From positions 575,164-639,163 of the forward strand of contig NZ_JAHKPY010000012.1 of the NCBI RefSeq assembly GCF_018860745.1: 64,000 nt of DNA, written 5' to 3'. The notes beneath the pieces are model-generated. The model was not told where the DNA came from, ran no database searches, and saw nothing but the letters and a program-made list of their open reading frames with translations. This DNA is from Zobellia uliginosa. Its GTDB lineage: Bacteria; Bacteroidota; Bacteroidia; Flavobacteriales; Flavobacteriaceae. This document shows positions 46,932-54,825 of the stretch, piece after piece (the stretch's first letter is position 1; each line of letters opens with the position of its first letter). A program made the translations under genes and the position numbers.

Positions 46932-47828
46932 ATGAATCATATAAAACTAAGTACTTTCTTATTTATTGGTATTTTGATGTTATCATTCTCTGGATGTAGC
47001 AATTCTGATAACGAGAACGAGACAAGTGAATTAATTAGAACAGAAGTTGCTGTTCCCAACCTAGAAAATGCAGATGTAAATTCCCCTACTTTTTGGGATA
47101 ATACGGAATTGGCTTGGAGTGATGAATTTAACGGGACTTCTATTGAAAGTGACAAATGGTATTTTGAATCTTATTTAGGTAGTCAAGGGAATACCGAACT
47201 ACAGAATTATACGGATGATAATACTGAAGTTAGTAATGGCACGTTAAAAATACAAGCAAAAAAAATAGGATCTGGTCAGAAAGTTGGTGATTATACATCT
47301 GCCAGAATGGTAAGTAAATTTGCATTTACTTATGGTAAATTAGAGATTAGAGCTAAACTTCCTCCTGAAAAAGGCAATGGTTTATGGTCAAAAATATGGA
47401 TGCTCGGTAATAATATAGACACGGTTGGTTATCCTCAGTGTGGTGAATTAATATTTATGACATACGCTAGTTACAACCCCGGTATTGTTAATGCTACTGT
47501 CCATACTGGAGAGAATTTTTATGGTAATGGCCCTGTTGGGACTTCTCTTGATTATAATCTAGACACTGCAGAAGAAGAATTTCATATTTATGGCCTACTA
47601 TGGACACCGGAATATTTAAAATTCTATATTGACACTACAGATAATATTTATTTTACATTTACTAGACCAGATACCCCAAATGACACAAACTGGTCTTTTA
47701 CCAAATCATTTTATTTTGGTATGGACATGGCTGTTGGTGGTGCTGTTGGTGGCGCAAAAGGAGTAGATGATAGTATTTTCCCTACTACATTAGAAATAGA
47801 TTATATTAGAGTTTATCACCCCGAATAA
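46932..47828 (+). CDS. GH16-fold lipoprotein lacking catalytic residues
   Basis: A 298-residue lipoprotein (signal with lipobox FSGC, Cys21) with the full GH16 (laminarinase-type) jelly-roll: LAWSDEFNGTSIESDKW, ARMVSKFAFTYGKLEIRAKLP, GLWSKIWMLG and the closing VDDSIFPTTLEIDYIRVYHP. In active family members the centre reads E-I-D-I-M-E, with the first Glu as nucleophile and the last as acid/base. Here it reads CGELIFMTYAS, so the Asp is Ile and the acid/base Glu is Thr. The rest of the fold, including NATVHTGENFYG, is kept. It is therefore probably a glycan-binding or matrix protein, not an active glucanase. It is the only plus-strand gene within the minus-strand capsule block around it. Confidence 0.85.
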   Translation: MNHIKLSTFLFIGILMLSFSGCSNSDNENETSELIRTEVAVPNLENADVNSPTFWDNTELAWSDEFNGTSIESDKWYFESYLGSQGNTELQNYTDDNTEVSNGTLKIQAKKIGSGQKVGDYTSARMVSKFAFTYGKLEIRAKLPPEKGNGLWSKIWMLGNNIDTVGYPQCGELIFMTYASYNPGIVNATVHTGENFYGNGPVGTSLDYNLDTAEEEFHIYGLLWTPEYLKFYIDTTDNIYFTFTRPDTPNDTNWSFTKSFYFGMDMAVGGAVGGAKGVDDSIFPTTLEIDYIRVYHPE

Positions 47829-47848
47829 ATACTTTACATTTAAAATTT

Positions 47849-48592
47849 TTATTTAAAAATTCGTATCGTTAATCTAAGAATATAAGAGAACGTATTTTTG
47901 AATATATTTAACTCTGCATTCTTTCTAGCCAAAAAACCCTCTTTTAAAATTTGTTTGGTATTCATAGTACCACTCAAACCATCTAATCTATAATTCACAT
48001 AGCTATCATTAATATAAAAGAAAACACTAGGTGTTTTTACTAAATGTTTTAGCACAAATTCATAATCAGACAAAGCCTTTAACTCTGTATTATATTTTGA
48101 TTTTAGATACACCTCTCTATGTACAAACATGGATGGGTGATTATAAGTCATACCGTAATATATGAATTTAAACTTTGAAGGATGAAAAGGTTTAGTTCTT
48201 TTTGTTCCGTCCTCCAGAACATCAAATCGGTCTCCATGAAATATTTTTTTAGTGGGATTTTCCTGTGCTGCATGTACTATTAGCTCTACTGCATTGAGCT
48301 CAAACCAATCATCACTATTAATCATTCCTATTAACTCCCCAGATGCCATTGCAATACCTTTATTCATAGCGTCATACAACCCTTTGTCTGGCTCACTAAC
48401 CCATTTAGAAACATAATTCTCATACTTCTTTACAAGATCAATTGTACCATCTGTAGAGCCGCCATCTATGATAATGTATTCAATATTAGTGTAAGTTTGG
48501 TTAATAACACTAGTAATGGTTTGCTCTAAATATTTTTCCCCATTATACACTACAGTAATTATACTTACTAATGGTTTAGACTTTATATTCAT
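47849..48592 (-). CDS. Glycosyltransferase family 2 (paralogue 1)
   Basis: A 247-residue GT-A glycosyltransferase with SIITVVYNGEKYLEQTITSV, the UDP-sugar site IDGGSTDGT, and MINSDDW as the DxD-type metal motif. It shares a 31-residue identical run (from SEPDKGLYDAM to NSDDW) and overall colinearity with the neighbour at 48718-49476, so the two are a tandem duplication. It would act at the cytoplasmic face on the lipid-linked repeat. A 125-base gap separates it from the paralogue. Confidence 0.9.
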   Translation of the reverse strand: MNIKSKPLVSIITVVYNGEKYLEQTITSVINQTYTNIEYIIIDGGSTDGTIDLVKKYENYVSKWVSEPDKGLYDAMNKGIAMASGELIGMINSDDWFELNAVELIVHAAQENPTKKIFHGDRFDVLEDGTKRTKPFHPSKFKFIYYGMTYNHPSMFVHREVYLKSKYNTELKALSDYEFVLKHLVKTPSVFFYINDSYVNYRLDGLSGTMNTKQILKEGFLARKNAELNIFKNTFSYILRLTIRIFK

Positions 48593-48717
48593 TATATCTT
48601 GCTATTATATTTTTATTGGATGCTCTACAATCTTAAAACAACAATTTTTAAAAAAAAATATTGTTTGCATAAGCCCTTTTAAGCAAAAAGGCTATTTTTC
48701 AATTTAATTATATTGTA

Positions 48718-49476
48718 TTATTTTAAAAATTTATTCAAAAGAATTCTTGCTTTTAAATAAATATTGACCATGTACCAAAAAATAAAAGCAAATAATCGTT
48801 GCATAAAATTAAAACCTGCAGCTTTTCTGGCAATAAAACCCTCTTTATTAATTTTTTCTAATGAACTAAGACCGTCTAACCTATAATTAACTATGGGTTG
48901 GTCTACATAAAAAAAAGTGTTTGGACTTTTAATCCTTGCCTCTAATACAAACTGATAATCTGATAAAACCTTGAGTGCACAATTATAGTTATGTTTTTTA
49001 TATTCTGATGGTGTGATAAACATACTTGGATGGTTATAGGTCATGCCATAATACTTTAATTTAAAAAGTGAAGGGTTGAATTTCCTTATTACTCTACCCT
49101 CTTTTTTTATATCATAACGATCCGCATGAAAAATAGTTTTTTTGGGGTTTTCTAAGTACGCTTTAACCATAATTTCTAAAGCATTCAGCTCGTACCAATC
49201 ATCACTATTAATCATTCCAATTAATTCCCCTGATGCCATAGCTATACCCTTATTCATAGCATCATAGAGCCCCTTATCTGGCTCGCTAATCCATTTTGAA
49301 ATATAATTATCATACCTTTTTATGATCTCAACTGAATTATCCGTAGAGCCTCCATCTACAATAATGTATTCTATATTACTATAGGTTTGTTGAATTACAC
49401 TATTAATGGTTTGTTCCAGATACTTTTCTCCATTAAATACGACTGTAATAATAGATACATTAATAGACGGCGTCAT
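48718..49476 (-). CDS. Glycosyltransferase family 2 (paralogue 2)
   Basis: A 252-residue GT2 enzyme with SIITVVFNGEKYLEQTINSV, VDGGSTDNS and MINSDDWYE, ending in a hydrophobic, Lys-rich tail (FIFWYMVNIYLKARILLN) that may touch the membrane. It overlaps the polymerase gene upstream by four bases, implying coupling. Divergence from paralogue 1 is concentrated in the C-terminal acceptor half, which suggests different acceptors. Confidence 0.9.
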   Translation of the reverse strand: MTPSINVSIITVVFNGEKYLEQTINSVIQQTYSNIEYIIVDGGSTDNSVEIIKRYDNYISKWISEPDKGLYDAMNKGIAMASGELIGMINSDDWYELNALEIMVKAYLENPKKTIFHADRYDIKKEGRVIRKFNPSLFKLKYYGMTYNHPSMFITPSEYKKHNYNCALKVLSDYQFVLEARIKSPNTFFYVDQPIVNYRLDGLSSLEKINKEGFIARKAAGFNFMQRLFAFIFWYMVNIYLKARILLNKFLK

Positions 49477-50720
49477 CGTATTCTAATTTTACCTTGCAAA
49501 AACATTCTTATTTCAGTATCACTCATGTTTCTTATACTTTTAGATAAACAAACACCAGTAAAAAACCAAATTGCAAAGTTATATTCTGAGTAAACTATAT
49601 AATTCTCTAAAAATAATAAGACCGTATGTATTAATAACATATAACCAAGACCTATGGTATATAAATTTTTAGACTTAAAAAAAGCAACATATATTGCTAT
49701 AAATAATATTCCAAAATTAAAAAAAACTGCGATTAAACCTCCTTTTAATAGCATTCCAAGAATTCCAACTTCTATATTATTCCTTATATCTGTTTCATCT
49801 TCACCAAGACTGTTAAAATAGTCACTGTAATAACTACCGTTGGCTCCTTTACCAATTAGTATTGTATTTGTATTTTGTAAATCTTCGAATAATTCTGTAT
49901 ATAGAAATGTACGTGTATCTACATTTAAATCAGAGTCTGAAGATCCTCCCAAATAAATATCAAAAGCACTTTCTCCTGTAACATAACTCTGTTGCAAGAG
50001 TATAAATGGAGCCAATAAAACTAAACAAGAGAGCGAGAGAATCCAACGTTTTTTAAACTTGCTATATATAAAAACTGCCAGTAATGCTATAAATAATAAA
50101 ACCTCCCTTATGACAATTGTACGTACACTATACAAAGAAGCTACATAAACCAATAAAAGAGCACTCACCATAATGAGCAATTGGTTCTTTTTAGAATAGT
50201 ATGGCAAACCTGTTATTAAAAAATTCACGGGAAGAAATAAAACCAAAAAAGATCGTTGTTGTATAGAACTTAACGATCCATTATATAGAATAAGAAGTAC
50301 AACAAATAACGGGATACTAAACTTTAATATTTTAAAAAAAAGTTGATGTATGTTTTTTAAATTTCTAATCTCAAAAGAAAAAATTATCACAAAAGGAACT
50401 AAAACGGAAAGAGCTCCTGCAACATTACCTAAAATAGTAGTAATAGTCCCAGTACCGTTAACTAAACTTCTAAAAACATTAAATACATTCCAAATAAAAA
50501 GAATTGTCAAAAAAATATATGCCGAATATGGAATATTCTTTTTTATATTTTTATTATTCTTAACATACTCATATCCAGCAATAAAAAAAGAAACCCAAAC
50601 CAAACTTGTAAAAAAGAGTTTAGAAAGAGATAAGCCATTTAAAGCTAAAACAATTAATGCTACTTCGTATACTAGAAGCGCAATTAAAGATACATTAAAC
50701 CTTACATCCTTATTTTTCAA
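49473..50720 (-). CDS. Wzy-like polysaccharide polymerase
   Basis: A 415-residue protein with about ten membrane segments and a large periplasmic loop (about 255-310: DIYLGGSSDSDLNVDTRTFLY). This is the layout of O-antigen/capsule polymerases, whose sequences diverge strongly. It would join lipid-linked repeats in the periplasm. The start is TTG at 50720: a TAA lies two codons upstream in frame and no early Met follows, so no ATG choice exists. It overlaps the GT2 gene downstream by four bases. Confidence 0.8.
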   Translation of the reverse strand: MKNKDVRFNVSLIALLVYEVALIVLALNGLSLSKLFFTSLVWVSFFIAGYEYVKNNKNIKKNIPYSAYIFLTILFIWNVFNVFRSLVNGTGTITTILGNVAGALSVLVPFVIIFSFEIRNLKNIHQLFFKILKFSIPLFVVLLILYNGSLSSIQQRSFLVLFLPVNFLITGLPYYSKKNQLLIMVSALLLVYVASLYSVRTIVIREVLLFIALLAVFIYSKFKKRWILSLSCLVLLAPFILLQQSYVTGESAFDIYLGGSSDSDLNVDTRTFLYTELFEDLQNTNTILIGKGANGSYYSDYFNSLGEDETDIRNNIEVGILGMLLKGGLIAVFFNFGILFIAIYVAFFKSKNLYTIGLGYMLLIHTVLLFLENYIVYSEYNFAIWFFTGVCLSKSIRNMSDTEIRMFLQGKIRIR

Positions 50721-50766
50721 TACTTACTTTTTTTAACAAGAATCACAGCTTCTTTGATTTTTTTAG

Positions 50767-51411
50767 TTATAATTGAGCTTTGTTTGGCATATTACTAACA
50801 ATCCATTCAATGTCTTTATCCCACCACTTTAAGTCTGATAGTTCATTTCTTTTATTTTTATCAAATCGATACTTAATGTGCTTTGCAGGTACTCCACCTA
50901 CAATAGAATAGGCCTCTATATCTTTTGTCACTACAGCTCCAGCTGCTATAACTGCGCCATCACCCACGGAAATATCGCTCAAAATAGTAACATTTTCGCC
51001 AATCCAAACATCATTACCTATAATATTTTCCCCACTCTCTTTAAAATGATTTTTATCTGTAAAAAAAACTTGACATTGCTTCTGTATAGAGTAAAAAGCA
51101 GGGAAAGTAGTAAAGTAATTAGTAGGATGTAATGCTAATCCTATTTTTACATCTGCACCTATAGAACAAAATTTACCTATTTTAGTCCTAGAAATTTTAG
51201 TATTATTTGCTATATATACGTAATCATCGATTGTTGATTTAATAATCGTAACATTTTCATACAAAGTATTGAACTGTCCAAAAGTAGAATCTATAACCTT
51301 AGACATATACCCTATTTTCAAGCTTTTTCTCCTATTCTTATATTCTAATATTCTGGACTCAAAATACCAATGAACCCATAGAGTGAATGGGTTTTTTAAA
51401 AATGATTTCAT
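50767..51411 (-). CDS. Hexapeptide-repeat acetyltransferase (CatB-like)
   Basis: A 214-residue left-handed beta-helix acyltransferase. Hexapeptide turns run from about 50 to 185 (NNTKISRTKIGKFCSIGADV, IIGNDVWIGENVTILSDISV). HPTNYFTTFPAFYS carries the catalytic His typical of the xenobiotic/CatB acetyltransferase group, and GGVPAKHIKYRFD closes the helix. It would acetylate a sugar of the polymer or its nucleotide precursor, using acetyl-CoA. It lies 47 bases from each neighbour in the minus-strand run. Confidence 0.88.
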   Translation of the reverse strand: MKSFLKNPFTLWVHWYFESRILEYKNRRKSLKIGYMSKVIDSTFGQFNTLYENVTIIKSTIDDYVYIANNTKISRTKIGKFCSIGADVKIGLALHPTNYFTTFPAFYSIQKQCQVFFTDKNHFKESGENIIGNDVWIGENVTILSDISVGDGAVIAAGAVVTKDIEAYSIVGGVPAKHIKYRFDKNKRNELSDLKWWDKDIEWIVSNMPNKAQL

Positions 51412-51458
51412 AATATATCTCTAAAGTATCTTATTAGACTGTTAACGTGAATTCTTTG

Positions 51459-52082
51459 CTATTTATTTCTATTTTTAATCATTATTGCAGGGTTCCCTCC
51501 CCAGACTTCATTTGCTGGTATATCTTTTACCACTAAAGAACAAGCCCCGATAATAGCATTATCTCCTATACTAACACCTTTTAAGATTGTACTATGACCA
51601 CCAATAAAAACATTATCACCAATAGAAACTCCTTTATTTACAGTGTTTTTTCTATCTATTTCAGGACTTAATCTATCATTAGCATCTAGACTATGAAAAT
51701 CCGTATCATATATAACTACATTCCCACCAATATTAACGTTATCACCTATTTTTATACTCTTATAACACACAATTGCTGTGCTACTAATACCAACATTTTT
51801 TCCAATAACCAGTTCTGCCTTCTTCTCTACAACTAAACTACAAGCTTTAAAACGGCCTATAGGGTTTGAAGACTCTCTATTATTCATTCTGAAATTTTCA
51901 CCTACAATTAACCTCCCTCCTAAACTTACATTAACTTTTGGTATACCATAACTAAGGAACGTACTAAATTTAACCCCATTTAAATAAAGCACTAAAAAAG
52001 TACATAATCTATCTATAGGCATTAAAACCCGAGCAATAAAATATTTAAAAACTTTATAAATATATACTAACAATTTTTGCAT
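51459..52082 (-). CDS. Hexapeptide-repeat acetyltransferase (WcaF/maltose-acetyltransferase-like)
   Basis: A 207-residue acyltransferase with hexapeptide repeats (KIGDNVNIGGNVVIYDTDFH, GVSIGDNVFIGGHSTILKGV) and the catalytic His in DTDFHSLD. It ends GGNPAIMIKNRNK. The N-terminus has a hydrophobic stretch (VFKYFIARVLMPIDRLCTFL), so it may be membrane associated. Its ATG at 52082 lies only four bases from the left end of IS30 copy 2, so its original leader has been replaced by IS sequence. Confidence 0.87.
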   Translation of the reverse strand: MQKLLVYIYKVFKYFIARVLMPIDRLCTFLVLYLNGVKFSTFLSYGIPKVNVSLGGRLIVGENFRMNNRESSNPIGRFKACSLVVEKKAELVIGKNVGISSTAIVCYKSIKIGDNVNIGGNVVIYDTDFHSLDANDRLSPEIDRKNTVNKGVSIGDNVFIGGHSTILKGVSIGDNAIIGACSLVVKDIPANEVWGGNPAIMIKNRNK

Positions 52083-52119
52083 AATGTAAGTTCAAGTAAT
52101 AAGTGCGAAATTAATATTT

Positions 52120-52149
52120 AAAACTCTTGGGTCTAGCCCCAAGAGTTTT
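52120..52149. repeat. Palindrome in IS30 leader, copy 2
   Basis: AAAACTCTTGGGTCT and AGCCCCAAGAGTTTT form a 30-base palindrome with one mismatch. Compared with copy 1 the stem has changed from CAT/ATG to CTT/AAG on both sides, so pairing is kept although the bases differ. Confidence 0.85.
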
Positions 52150-52175
52150 AGGGTCAATTATTATATTAGTCTTGC

Positions 52176-53161
52176 ATGAATAAATACAAACAGTTGACCC
52201 CTGACCAAAGGTATCAAATACAAGCTTTATTAAAAGCAGAAATCGGTAAAACTAAAATTGCCGGTATTATAGGAGTGCATCCTGCTACTATTTACAGAGA
52301 GCTCAGCAGGAACACGGCCACGCGTGGGAGGACAGCTGGTAATTATGTTGAAAAAAATGCACAGAGACGGTCAGTCTCACGTCATAAATGCAGGTTAAGC
52401 GGGTTTTATTGACCGAAGTGATGAAAGAGCGAATTGCAGGATTACTCCGTTTTGAGAAGTGGAATCCAGAACTCATTAGCAAACGTTTAGAACTTGAGGG
52501 TGAGAGTTGTGTTAGCCATGAAACAATTTACCAATGGATATGGGATGTTAAGAAAAGTAAGAAAAAGATTGGCGCCAAATATTCTAAGATATTCAAGAGC
52601 CTCAGTCACGGAAGTAGAAGGCGGAAAAGGGCTAATATAAAAGATAGAAGAGGAGTTATTAAAGGGCGTGTTGGTATAGATGAGCGCCCAAATGTTGTAA
52701 ATCATCGCGAACGCATTAGGGATCTAATGATGGGAAGTTAGTATAAATCAGCACTTTTGGTAATGACGGATAGAGCTATCTTAATAACAATGATAGAGAA
52801 GTTGAAAATTAAAAGATAGTGAAGTCTATGATAAAATGGAGCCAAGACTTACTAATTTCAAATCTTCCTGGATTAAGACATTGACCTTTTGATAACGGAA
52901 AAAAAATTGCGCAGCATCCGAAAACAGGGAGACTTTTAAATGCTAAAACATATTTTACAAGACCTTATACATCACAGTATAAAGGAACCGTGGAAAATGG
53001 AATAGATGTAATAAGAAGATTTTTTTTAAGAAAACAGACTTAAGAAAAGTAACGAATAAAAGAAGTTGAAAGATTACCAATTTACAGACCAATCAGAAAA
53101 TTTAATTATCATAATCCAATTGAAACTCTAAAGGATAAATGTTTCGCGCTTGTGGGTTGAA
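52176..53161 (+). pseudogene. IS30-family transposase, broken
   Basis: Starts MNKYKQLTPDQRYQIQALLK with the IS30 helix-turn-helix (IGKTKIAGIIGVHPATIYRE). It breaks at about 52410, continues in another frame (MKERIAGLLRFEKWNPELIS ... HETIYQWIWDVKK) to a stop at 52741, then degrades. Later fragments read NAKTYFTRPYTSQYKGTVEN, IRRFFLRK and RIKEVERLPIYRPIRKFNYH, matching the DDE C-terminal half with stops between. Not functional. Confidence 0.85.
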
Positions 53162-53165
53162 CTCA

Positions 53166-53568
53166 GCTAAAAATTAATTCATTCAAATTTACTTTTAAAA
53201 AGTAGCTATTTTATTATTTATTCCAAAACCCGTTTAATTTTTCAAAAAAATTAAAGTAATTTCAAATAACTAAAAATACCTATCACCCATACTAGCATCT
53301 AATTTCTCCGAGTACAACTTACCACTATAAATTATGTCAAACCTATTAATTCCTTCCATTTTGCAAAAATAATCAATAAATTTTTTTCCTTTATACTATC
53401 CCTGAATAATGGGAGAAATAAGTGTAGCACACTACTTAAACTAATAGGTATTTTATTAAATTTAATCCTATATTATTCTTTCACTGAGCACAATAATAAC
53501 CAAAACAATATGTTAAGAATACATCCTTATATTTGTTCTATTTTCTAAATAAGAATTTAACTTTCTCT
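53166..53568. other. AT-rich spacer between two insertion sequences
   Basis: About 400 bases with stops in all frames and no recognisable homology. Probably former intergenic DNA separated from its neighbours by the insertions. Confidence 0.4.
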
Positions 53569-53651
53569 TGATCTCCTCCCGTCAAACCGGACAGTTTAAG
53601 ACTAGAGAAAAGCGGGCGAATAAATGTTTAACTTTAAACAAGTATTTGCTT

Positions 53652-53948
53652 ATAAAACGATCAAAGTATTCCGAATCGTAGACCGTATTTGGGATCAAAC
53701 AGGTAGAGACCGGCACCCGTATCCAGGAGGTGTGCCGTAAGATGGATATCAGTGAGGCCACATTCTATAATCGGAAGAAGAAATATGGGGGTCTGGGCAT
53801 AACGGAACTTCGTAGGCTCAAGAACCTCGAGGAGGAGAACTCACAGTTGAAGAATCTGGTCGCGGACCTTGGCCTTGACAAACAGATACTACAGGACGTG
53901 CAGAAAAAAATTTCTGAGACCGTCCCGAAAGCGCGGGATGGTCGATAA
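53652..53948 (+). pseudogene. IS3-family OrfA, broken
   Basis: The frame reads IKRSKYSES, stop (TAG at 53679), then TVFGIKQVETGTRIQEV and CRKMDISEATFYNRKKKYGG, LKNLEEENSQLKNLVADLG. The expected Met is ATA at 53652 and the expected Gln is TAG. The A-run at 53904-53910 places OrfB one base off the usual -1 frame, so a lost A is likely. Confidence 0.7.
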
Positions 53949-54738
53949 CATCAGGATGGAGTACAATATTTCCATTCAGCGTCGCTGCAAGCTCGTATTG
54001 TTGCATAAAAGTGTTTTCTATTATAAGGCCAAGGGACGGCGTAGGGATCAGCTACTCCGGATGCCTATGAACGAGATAGCCTCGGTAAGGGCACGTTGTG
54101 GGTTCTGGCGCATCCATATCCTTTTGCGTACGGTAGGCTTCATGGACAATCACAAGCGCATGTACAGGGTCTATTGCAAGGAAGGTCCGAACTTAAGGAG
54201 TAAGCGCCCAAAACGTAGCCGACCCGCCGCACATAGAAAGCCGAGCGAGGGCAACGTCTCTAGTTTAAATGAATGTTGGAGCATGGATTTTGTCTATGAC
54301 CAGTTCTATAACGGCAATCGTTTCAGGGCTTTAACTGTAGTGGATAACTATAGTCGAAAGTGCCTGTCCATCCATGCCGGGAAATCTCTCAAAGGAAGCG
54401 ATGTCGTGCAAGTGATGGAAGCCATTACTTTTAGTAACGAAGTGCTGTTAAAGCGTGTCAAAGTAGATAATGGAAGTGAGTTCATCAGTAAAGTATTGGA
54501 CAAATGGGCCTATAAAAACAATGTAGAACTTGGCTTCTCAAGGCCTGAAAAACCTACTGTCAACCCATTTAACGAAAGCTTCAACGGTTCGTTCAGGGAC
54601 GAATGCCTGAAAGCCAATTGGTTCTTTTCCTTGGAAGATGTACAGGAAAAGTTCGATATTTGGAGGAAGGACTATAACAGCTTTAGACCGCACAGCTCGT
54701 TGGGGGACATATGTCCCCCAACGAGTACATCGAAATGA
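53938..54738 (+). CDS. IS3-family transposase OrfB
   Basis: A 266-residue integrase-like transposase from the ATG at 53938 (MVDNIRMEYNISIQRRCKLV). HTH_21-like region: FWRIHILLRTVGFMDNHKRM. DDE catalytic core: NECWSMDFVYDQF (first Asp), VKVDNGSEF (second Asp) and FNESFNGSFRDECL (Glu). The C-terminus DYNSFRPHSSLGDICPPT passes through a long palindrome. It is uninterrupted, but with OrfA broken the element probably cannot move on its own. Natural expression would need OrfA-OrfB fusion by frameshifting. Confidence 0.82.
   Translation: MVDNIRMEYNISIQRRCKLVLLHKSVFYYKAKGRRRDQLLRMPMNEIASVRARCGFWRIHILLRTVGFMDNHKRMYRVYCKEGPNLRSKRPKRSRPAAHRKPSEGNVSSLNECWSMDFVYDQFYNGNRFRALTVVDNYSRKCLSIHAGKSLKGSDVVQVMEAITFSNEVLLKRVKVDNGSEFISKVLDKWAYKNNVELGFSRPEKPTVNPFNESFNGSFRDECLKANWFFSLEDVQEKFDIWRKDYNSFRPHSSLGDICPPTSTSK
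54696..54725. repeat. 30-base perfect palindrome at OrfB end, IS3 copy 2
   Basis: CTCGTTGGGGGACAT (54696-54710) is the exact reverse complement of 54711-54725. Like the one in IS3 copy 1 it overlaps the last codons of OrfB, but the centre is GACATATGTC. Confidence 0.9.
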
Positions 54739-54825
54739 ATGAAAATAGCCCGGATTTTCTAATTATGACCGATACCTAAATATGGGAGGAGGTCACTTTA
54801 ACATATAAAAAAACACAAATAAAAG

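Larger units (their letters stand above)
52087..53165 (+). mobile_element. Decayed IS30-family element, copy 2
   Basis: About 1.08 kb, bounded by TAAGTTCAAGTAATAAGTGC and, on the minus strand, TGAGTTCAACCCACAAGCGC. It is closely similar to the element at 42859-43684 but longer, keeping a degenerate catalytic region. No target duplication is obvious. Confidence 0.82.
53569..54795 (+). mobile_element. IS3-family insertion sequence, copy 2 (different from copy 1)
   Basis: About 1227 bases. The left end starts TGATCTCCTCCC at 53569, and the right end on the minus strand starts TGACCTCCTCCC at 54795. OrfA is broken, OrfB looks intact. The flanking triplets differ (TCT and CTT), so no target duplication is seen. 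Higher GC than its surroundings. Confidence 0.85.

Noticed and set aside
46932..47828. Calling this an active laminarinase
   Set aside because: The E-I-D-I-M-E motif is replaced at the Asp and the acid/base Glu.
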